A stretch of DNA of 64,000 nt from Xanthoparmelia taractica (lineage: Eukaryota > Ascomycota > Lecanoromycetes > Lecanorales > Parmeliaceae). Every line of letters starts with the position of its first letter. Positions within the stretch are counted from its first letter, which is position 1. The notes below the pieces were generated by a model. The model was not told the origin of the DNA and made no database searches. It saw only the letters and a program-made list of their open reading frames with translations. Both the position numbers and the translations under genes were made by a program. The stretch covers positions 29,856 to 93,855 of the forward strand of contig JANQBS010000159.1 in assembly GCA_033085395.1 (NCBI GenBank), written 5' to 3'. Of the stretch, positions 56,320 to 64,000 are shown piece by piece.

Positions 56320-58756
56320 ATGGTCAGAAGAAAGGTAGGTGCCTTGGAAAAGGTAGATGCAGATTTGTAAGTACCAGCCAAACACTTTCATCTGCGAACA
56401 GGCCCCCTCTAATTCTGACCTGCAGATCGAATCTGCAGTACAAGATAAGACGAGATCCCACGTACGCCCAAACCCTTGTGCCCTGCCATGTCTCATACTG
56501 AAAGCCGGATAGTTCCTACAGAGAGGACTTCTTGAATCAGTACAGCCAGTATGAGCACCAGAAGGAGATATTCATGCAAGCGCCGTCCTCCGCGACTGAC
56601 GATGGCATTGTCTCCATTCGAGAATTGATCGACTTTTTAGCACACGTTGCAGATTGCTACCCACAAGATACGGTTCAATTTCCGCAAGATTTGATCCATA
56701 TACTCAACACGCACCATGAAGAATTAGAAGCTGAATTACGGGAGAAGGTGGTCGGAAGCCTAGTGCTGCTGCGGAGGAAGGACATGATTGATTCTTCAAC
56801 GTTTGTCTATTCGCCGCTGTAGTAAATTGGAGTATAGACTGACCAAAGCGGATATGTAGACTCCTGCATACCCTTTTTCCTATCCTCATTTCAACCCCAA
56901 GCAAATCGCTACGCACGCTCCTCTTCCAGAAAATTCTCTCCGATCTAAGAACATCAAACGCGAACTCGACAAACCACCGCCTCAACCGTACCATACAGAC
57001 AGTCCTTTTTAATCTCACGACCTCAGACCGGACATCCTCCAAAGCTCTATGGGCTGTGAAACTCACACGGGAGCTATGGAAGCGCCAGATATGGACAGAC
57101 TCCAAGGCGGTGGAGATCATGAAAGAAGCTAGTCTGGCGGATAACGAAAAGGTCATTTTAGGAGGGGTGAGGTTTTTCCTAGGCGGCGACAAGGAACGAG
57201 AAGAGCTAGAAGATGAAAGCAGCGATGAAGAAGCTGTTGACATGGGCAGGATAAAGCATCAGATGGCGATCAATAAGAAAAACAAGAAAAAGGCAAGGAT
57301 GATGGACAATGCTGTCGCCACGGTCAAGAAGAAGGAGCGAAAGAAGAAACAGCCACACCCCCTGAATTTCTCAGCCTTCCACCTGTTACACGACCCGCAA
57401 GGCTTTGCGGAAGCTCTGTTTTCTAAGCATCTCCAGAATACGAGGTCCAAACTCAACCTTGAACAAAAGCTTCTGGTGCTACAGCTAGTATCTCGGCTTG
57501 TTGGACTACACAAGCTCATGGTCATAAGCCTTTACTCCTACTTCCTAAAATATCTCACGCCTCGCCAACCATCAGTCACATCTTTCATGGCCTCACTAGC
57601 CCAAGCCACCCATAACCTTGTTCCTCCTGATGTCCTTGAGCCATTAGTGCGGAAGATAGCAAATGAATTCGTTTCTGAAGCGGCGGCAGCTGAAGTCGCA
57701 TCTGCTGGCTTAAATGCCATCAGAGAGATTTGTGCACGACAGCCTTTAGCTATGAACGACACTCTCCTTCAAGACCTTGTCATGTACCGGAAGAGTAAAG
57801 ACAAGGGCGTTATGATGGCCGCGAAAGGGTTATTAAGTCTGTATCGAGAAGTAGGGGCAGACATGCTCAAGAAGAGAGATCGGGGGAAGGAGGCAGCTAT
57901 GGGCCTGAGAAGTGGTCAGCGCAAAGAGCAAAGGTTCGGTGAAGAAGTTATAGGTGAGATCGAGGGACTAGAGCTATTGGAGAGGTGGAAAGAGGAAGAA
58001 CGGCAGCGACAACGAGTTGAAAAGGGGCTCTCCGCTGAGAAAAGCTCGGATGAGCCAGAAGATGTAGACGAGGAGGACCTAGATGGTTGGGAGGTCGACG
58101 AAGCCGATACCGATGACTCTGGCGGCTGGATCAATGTCGAGAGCGATAAGGAGATTGAAATTAGCGATTCGGAGGATAACAAGCCCGCAGCCAAGAAGAC
58201 CAGGCTCGACTCCGCTGCTTCCAAAGTAGACGACGACAAGGAGAATGCAGAAGACCAAGCGGCGACCGCTGCTCTGAAGCTGTCAAACCTAGCGACAACC
58301 CGTATCCTGACCCCTGCGGATCTAGCCAAACTTCAAGAACTCCGCGTCTCGGCCAGCATAAACCAACAGCTCCCTGCCTCTCAACGTAAGCGTGCTGCCC
58401 AACAAGCAGCCGCCCTCCAAGCCCGCCACGCCGATGATCCCTTAACAGCCACGGAGATTGAAGGTCTGGCATCACTCTCCAAGAAGACAACCAAAGCCGA
58501 CAAAATTGCGCTAGCTAAAGCCGGCAAGGGTGATGAGAGCGTTCACCAGAGTACCCAGGCGAAGCGGAAGGTGAAGAAAGAAGCACTGGGCAAGAGCACC
58601 ACCAACAAGGAGAAAGCGAGAAAGAAGAATTTTATGATGACGCTGGGAAAAGGGAAGGCGAAAGGGAAGCGAAGTCTGGTTGAGCAGGGGAGAGTCTTGA
58701 AGGCGCATGTCGAGCGATCGAAAAGGGGTGGCAAAAGAGGGAATAAAGGGAAGTAG
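56320..58756 (+). CDS. SDA1: SDA1, 60S ribosome biogenesis factor
   Basis: Sda1 is a nuclear protein needed for 60S pre-ribosome maturation and export and for G1 progression in yeast. Exons 56320-56366, 56426-56461, 56513-56800, 56860-58756; 755 aa, phases close. The N-terminus MVRRKVGALEKVDADLSNLQ leads into YKIRRDPTSYREDF and YEHQKEIFMQAP (NUC130/3NT-type region). The central part holds LWAVKLTRELWKRQIW, QPHPLNFSAFHLLHDPQGFA and QKLLVLQLVSRLVGLHKL, with HEAT-like helices. An acidic block (DEEDLDGWEVDEADTDD) follows, and then a Lys/Arg-rich tail (KKNFMMTLGKGKAKGKRSL) that suits nucleolar targeting. The first three exons are short, and using a downstream ATG would lose the conserved N-terminus. 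Divergent from the NAD synthase gene. Confidence 0.93.
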
Positions 58757-60635
58757 AATGGCATCATGTGTGCAAATCGCGCAAGAGTCTAACTTCTGCA
58801 AAAATGATGCACGTCTCTGCTCCAGGCCCTCTGAGCCACTTCGTTCCGCGTCGTAGCGGCATAAAGAATCTTGCCTGCAGGCGCTGCTGCTAGCTATACG
58901 CTGGCGATGATCACTCTCGGAAGCCTGCAGGATGCAAGATAATTTACATGGATCGGGTAGGTGCTTTCAGCCGAAAACTTCATCCTCGTCCAGCGGTACG
59001 CCGAGCTAGGCCCCTTGGCCACGTCTCAACTAAATTCGCCACTTGTGACTCAGACAATCGATTTTCCTGCTACAGCAACAGCCTCATCCTGGGATCACGG
59101 AGCGGATCGAGGCCGTAACAAGTACCCGGGCCCATGATGCAAATGGACTTTATCCTTCAAACTAGCCCATATAGCTTTCACTTGAGAAAGCGGGACCCTT
59201 GTACTGTCGTAGACTGGCTTACAATCAAACGAACGGATAGGAAACATCTGCTTCAATCCTTCGGTTTGGTCATGCCGAGAATAAGCTCATGGAGGACGTT
59301 AGCCATGGTAGGTGCTCTCCGTGTGGGAAAGGGCTGTGTTAGTTTTGCTATTCACAGTACCGAGAAGAGCCTCTCAGGCTCCCTCCAGAAGTGCAGGAGG
59401 CGGGAAGGGACCCAGACAGGCTTACGGACATCAACACGACTTTCATAACTTGGCGGTCATCAACACATTGATGGCTCATCTAAGACTGGTCCTGGTGAAG
59501 CATGTGAACAGGGGACATAGGTTTAGACCGTACCCAAGGTAGACGATACACACTCTGAAGTTGCATCAACGGAAAGTCGGAATTGCCAGAAGCTCAAATA
59601 GCCAATCTAGACTTGTGGGGCTTCGCTTGCGATTCAGAACTCCTGCTAGATTTACGCCTACGTTGATGTTGGGAATAGAAGGATGTTGGCTGAGGCGGAA
59701 ATTGCTTTACTTGCATCTCTGCACTTACAGATGGAGCTATGAATGACCGTGGTTTCCTTTTGACCTGTCAATTAGCTAATTTGGCTTTTCCGGCCTATCG
59801 TTACAAAGTTCTACTTCGGATGGACTGCTCCACGGAGGACGAAACCTTCTCTTCCAATACTCTCAACCGATGTCAGTACTTTGTCGGCCTAATGGCACTC
59901 ACAGCAGAAGGCCATCCGCGCAGTGTTTGATGTGGCTACGCCTTCTGCAATTAAGTGGCCCCGCTTGTGACTGTTATTAATCGGATTGCAACAAAGCTTA
60001 TGGTCACGAGACCGTGCAACCACTCGGCTGGCTCCATTCTCCAAATCATGGCTGGAAAGTACTTCAGGAAAGGAGAATTGGGCCGTATGCTCATGCTATC
60101 AACGCTTCATACATTCTACCCTACGCCTAGCTTGGTCAATGCACCGTTGCCAGCTGTTTACGGTCTCGGCCTAAGGCCTACTACGATCAGAGACCCTCTA
60201 TCGACCCTCATGTGACTTGTGATCTTTCTTCATGCCTGCAAGAGTCTCGTATCGACTGGTAGCTTGTTCTATTGTTAGGCTTCCATCCGGGGGAGGACTG
60301 ACAATCCTTCTACTGTGCATGGCTGAAGTCATGAGGCAGCTGCCGGGGCTTCTCATCAAAGCTCAAAGCAGGTCAAGTGAAGCATTGTGCCAGGATGTCC
60401 AGCTCATATCGGCAGACTGACGAGACCGGACTCCCTGGAGGTACCCTGAAGTACAAGCTGCAAGCTTCTCATGCAGTGATAAAGGGCTCCGTTCTCAGCA
60501 CATCTTTCTGAAATGCACACATCATCGCCGTCTCAGGACTTTCTCAACATACAACTATTACCCACAACTCCTACAGAACTTTCAAACCCTCATACTTTCA
60601 TTGCGTCATTCTAGAACATCACAGAATCCCCAGTC
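58757..60635. other. Gene-poor interval
   Basis: About 1.9 kb between SDA1 and the small protein at 60636. Many short open frames of 60-105 codons occur, but none shows a family motif, signal peptide or splice structure. No supported gene. Confidence 0.4.
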
Positions 60636-61022
60636 ATGCCTTCTTATCATGCGGCGTGGCCCACATGGACGCTGCCAGAGGATATAATGCTCGTCTACAT
60701 GAACTCTCGAGGTTTTGAGCTTGTGGACGTCGCACAAATCATCGCTTACAAGCTCCACCGACCAACTCGCAGGATAGATGCATGCCTTAATCGTATGAAG
60801 AGGATCAACGAGCATCGAGTACAGGATCGTCTCCCACGACTGTGCGATGATGGCATGGCCAACTGGGACCGCGCTGCCGTGGATGACTATCTCATGCACT
60901 CAACCTATGACACGCACCTACTCAAAGACCTTCTCACCTTCCATACACGATACATACCACTGCTCCGAGCGGTCTGTCCTCCTACAGCCTCTCTCGGTAA
61001 TCTCATGCTAATGGCAACATAG
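60636..61022 (+). CDS. Hypothetical protein with helix-turn-helix (SANT/Myb-like) segment
   Basis: A 128-codon intronless frame, ATG preceded by CCCCAGTC. The N-terminal half, WTLPEDIMLVYMNSRGFELV continuing DVAQIIAYKLHRPTRRIDACLNRM, has the spacing of a small three-helix DNA-binding fold: W/L-acidic start, LxxL helix, and R-rich recognition-like helix. This is inference from pattern only. The C-terminal half (DDYLMHSTYDTHLLKDLLTF) is predicted helical. No catalytic motif or targeting signal is seen. It stands alone in a gene-poor region, 1.9 kb from SDA1. Coding status is supported only by length and a plausible fold. Confidence 0.5.
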   Translation: MPSYHAAWPTWTLPEDIMLVYMNSRGFELVDVAQIIAYKLHRPTRRIDACLNRMKRINEHRVQDRLPRLCDDGMANWDRAAVDDYLMHSTYDTHLLKDLLTFHTRYIPLLRAVCPPTASLGNLMLMAT

Positions 61023-63619
61023 TGGCACGTCAATGACATACCTCTAGACGAAGTTCTGAACGTGAGACACTTGCAACTCGACCTCGCATGGTTGGTAGGG
61101 ACGCACCGCAGGATCTATGGTAACACATATCCGTATGGGCATCGTCGCTTCCGTTGAAGAGGAAATCTAGGGAGCAGTGAGTCTTACTCGAGCCTCCGTC
61201 AACTGGTCCCCTACTCATGGTGCTCTAGCAGCCTAATACAGACACTGGGACGAAACTTCAATATCGAGATACCTAGGAGAGTACTGTTCAGGTTACTGCG
61301 GCCTCACTCAAGTGGTGAGAATCATGCTTTGCCTTTCTACGACAGCAAATGGAATAACGAAACAAAGAAGGGAGGATGGTCTTTCATCCTTTTAGCAAAG
61401 AGTCTACATGGATACATATGTTTAGGGGCGGAGTCCCAACATCATGCCTATCATTCAAATACTTGAAGATGGACTTCAACACCGACTTCAACATCCAAAT
61501 GCGCTCATAGCCATCCAATCCTCAGCGTGCCATTGCAATCCTGGGATCGTGACTGCGCTGCTACGGAGCCAAACCCATCTATTACAGGAGCACTGCTTCA
61601 AGTCAAGCAAGCTCAACCGTCTTCTACCGTGTGCCATATCCAGCGCCCGTCGATGCACCCTATCTCTACTCCCTCCACTTCCTTTCCCTTCCTTACAATG
61701 GAAACCTCCCAAAAGACAATTCTCCCGCAGAAAATTGAAGCCCCCTAACAACCGCCCGCCAGCCCGTCCGCTATTGACATCCATCCCTCCATCCTTCCAT
61801 AACACACACACTCTCCCCTCTCACATCCCCTTGTCCCTCCCTGTCCTATCTACCCTTCCGCTTAACATTCGCCTTACTTTGCCTTACCTTGCCTTGCCAT
61901 TATCCTTTTATACCTACGTACGTACGTCAGCGTCTGGTGCAGCCTTTTTCAAGCTTTGCAAAAGGTACCCTACCCTACCGTACCATACTCTACCCTTTGC
62001 TTCCTTTACTTATAGCAAGCGAGCGAGCGACCAGGGCGGGCTCTACCCTTGTCTTCGACATAGGCATGGAAAACAAGATGATGCATGGCTCTTTTCTTTC
62101 TGTGTTGTTTCTTTCTATTCTTTCTATCTCATCTACATCCTCCCGTAACTCACCCACTCACCCACTCGTTCACTTAATCTCTTTTTTCCAATTTATCCTT
62201 ACACCGCCGTTTAAAGTCGCTGATACCAGCGCGTCTGTCAAGTCAATTCAATTTATTTCGCTCACTCACTCGGTCAGTCACTGAGGTCACGGCTTGTCTT
62301 GTCTTCTACTACGCTACGCACTCGAAACGGAGCGGAGCGGAGGGGAGTGTGCGCGGGCGCGGGCGCGGGTGAATGGAGTGTGGTGAGTGGGTGGATGTTC
62401 TCGTGGATTACGTTGTTGGGGGGGGGGTGAAAGGGGAGGTGGTATTTACCGGGGTTTTGCTCTTGCTCTTGCTCTTGCTCGTGCTCACTCATCTCATCTC
62501 ACTCATGTCACTTACTCATCTCATCGCTTTTACACTCTTTGCTTCCTCCCTTCCCCTCCCAAACCCCAAAGCTATGTCGCGTCTGTGTTTGCGCTCTATG
62601 TGCTGTGCTGTTGCGTGAGTGGAGTGGAGTGGGGTGAACTGGACCAGCCTGAACTGGGATTGATGATGCGCGTTTCTGCTTTCTCATTTCTGCTTTCTGA
62701 TACCAATCGCAGATACCCATATCTAAATTCCCTTCACTGGACTCATGAACGGACCTTTTTCAAGACCACGGACACGGGAGGGGCCGGAGGGGGAGAAATG
62801 CTTGCCTGAGCTTTTGCTAGGACGCCACACCGCGCAGCACGTATGAGCTGAACGAGCTATGGGGTGTGAGAGAGAATCGTCTATGAGGTTGAGGAAAAAA
62901 GGGGGGGGGAGGGAGAAGGGGATGATATTGGCTGAGTAGCGGTATAACTTGATTGGTTAGGTTTTGTGTTCGTTCGAAACTTTCTTTTGTTACTCGTCAC
63001 GTTGCAGAGGGAGGGGGGAGAGAGATGTGGCAGAGGTGGGAGTGATGGCAGTGAGAATTGGCAGAGAAAGATGGCAGACAGAGATGGCAGAGAGAGATGG
63101 CGCAGAGAAATATGAGAGAAGTTGGGACCATGGCGTTCTTTCTTCATGCAAGAAGAAGAAAGATACAGGTGCATACCAAACTCTGGCATAACAGGGTCTA
63201 TACTACCTTCACCTTTTCTTCTTTCTGCAGATGGCAATGCAATACAACTAACCAACCCACCGAGCCGTCGAGCCCATTGAGCCCATTGAGTCGAATACAA
63301 GGGGCATGCGAACCGATGGGGAATTGTCAAGTCAATGATGCGTACGAACCGACGGATGGATGGATGGAGCTTCATCACACGACCTCCAAACCCACACCGG
63401 TGACGTGTGTACGGAGCCTCGAAGTAAGCCCTCACTGTAAGCTGCCTCCTTATCTCTCCTACATATATATATATACTATATCCACCCCGAACTTAGGATT
63501 TGAGATTGCCGTTCCGGACGAGAAAGGGAGCAGGGCCGCTTTAGAGGGAGCAGGGAGGGAGCAGGAGGGAGCAAGGGAGAGTACCGAGGGAGCACTATAG
63601 AGCAGTATAAAGACGTAGC
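61023..63619. other. Low-complexity, gene-poor interval before the AT-rich block
   Basis: Rich in short repeats: CCTTACCTTGCC-type runs (61865-61900), ACGTACGTACGTC (61914-61926), CACTCACTC-type runs (62155-62170, 62260-62280), GCGGAGCGGAG and GGGCGCGGGCGCGGG (62330-62370), GCTCTTGCTCTTGCTCTTGC (62459-62478), AGAGATGGCAGA units (63060-63105) and GGGAGCAGGGAG units (63520-63595). Long frames across it are biased translations of these repeats. No gene is supported. Confidence 0.55.
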
Positions 63620-64000
63620 AGTCGAGAGCCTGAAATAATTTTCTTAGTTTCGGCTTAAGCTATTCTTATTATTTTCTACTACTTAGACTTTACTACTAAA
63701 GATAATTCTAGATAATAACGTCTCTTATATAAATAAACTACTACTTACTATTTAATTTCTATTTTTTAGAAACTATTATATTTCTTCTTTATATAATCTT
63801 AATATACGCGAAAAATAAATTAATTCGATTATCTCTCTTTTTTTAACTTTTGAAATTCTTAAATATTATAAATTAATTAATTAAAAATCTTTTAATTCTA
63901 TAATATTAATATTATTAATAGATATACGGGTCGGAAAGGTGTGGTATCTGTTGAACATAGTCGTTTTCAACTTTTTTTTAACTTTTTTTAAAAAATTATA
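63620..64000. other. Second AT-rich, RIP-like block (start)
   Basis: Composition switches abruptly at about 63620-63640 to AT-rich DNA with few CA/TG steps, as in 1-14162. It continues to the window end except for a less altered patch near 63925-63970. Confidence 0.75.

Noticed and set aside
59134..60420. Series of 60-105 codon plus-strand frames
   Set aside because: No shared frame, no motif, no plausible introns linking them.
61444..62148. A 234-codon plus-strand frame
   Set aside because: The translation is dominated by Ser/Pro/Leu from pyrimidine-rich microsatellites, with no family motif or splice structure.

Overview
The window is nuclear DNA of a filamentous ascomycete (Pezizomycotina). 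The evidence is short introns of about 47-90 nt with fungal splice signals, fungal protein families (SDA1, glutamine-dependent NAD synthase, GH125 mannosidase, a 6-methylsalicylate-synthase-type polyketide synthase), and a compartment mutated in the manner of repeat-induced point mutation (RIP). No class can be assigned from sequence alone.

Layout. Positions 1-14162 are an AT-rich block poor in CpA/TpG and without intact genes. It is a graveyard of transposons: a DIRS-like reverse transcriptase relic (1441-2090), a complete but dead Ty3/gypsy-type LTR element (4179-11606, 162-bp LTRs, target duplication ATTAT), three copies of a short inverted-repeat family (4871-5270, 11662-12114, 12357-13749), and a nested inverted-repeat insertion that carries a tRNA-like sequence. 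A decayed Mutator-like (MULE) transposon (14163-16789, 8-bp target duplication TATTCTTA) sits at the edge of the gene-bearing compartment. A second AT-rich block starts near 63620.

The compartment between them (16.8-61 kb) holds, in order: GH125 alpha-mannosidase (+), ELO fatty acid elongase with a long repetitive tail (-), BCS1-like AAA ATPase (-), MFS transporter (-), prefoldin subunit 4 (-), amino-acid/choline-type permease (+), a doubtful gene (-), the C-terminal third of an FAD monooxygenase (-), a DUF1772 protein (+), a TA-flanked MITE, an unknown small protein (+), a large membrane protein (-), the N-terminal two thirds of an FAD monooxygenase (-), a broken polyketide synthase (-), NAD synthase (-) and SDA1 (+) from a shared promoter region, and a small helix-turn-helix-like protein (+). 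Spliced models were built by hand; in nearly all cases exon phases close exactly.

The most notable region is 34.6-52.4 kb, which looks like a dead secondary-metabolite locus. The polyketide synthase has two nonsense codons and three single-base frameshifts. The neighbouring FAD monooxygenase is broken by stops and a frameshift, and its C-terminal third lies 7.2 kb away on the same strand. The intervening DNA carries apparently intact genes and a MITE. A diverged direct repeat flanks the synthase. Housekeeping genes beside it (NAD synthase with 18 introns, SDA1, prefoldin 4) look intact.
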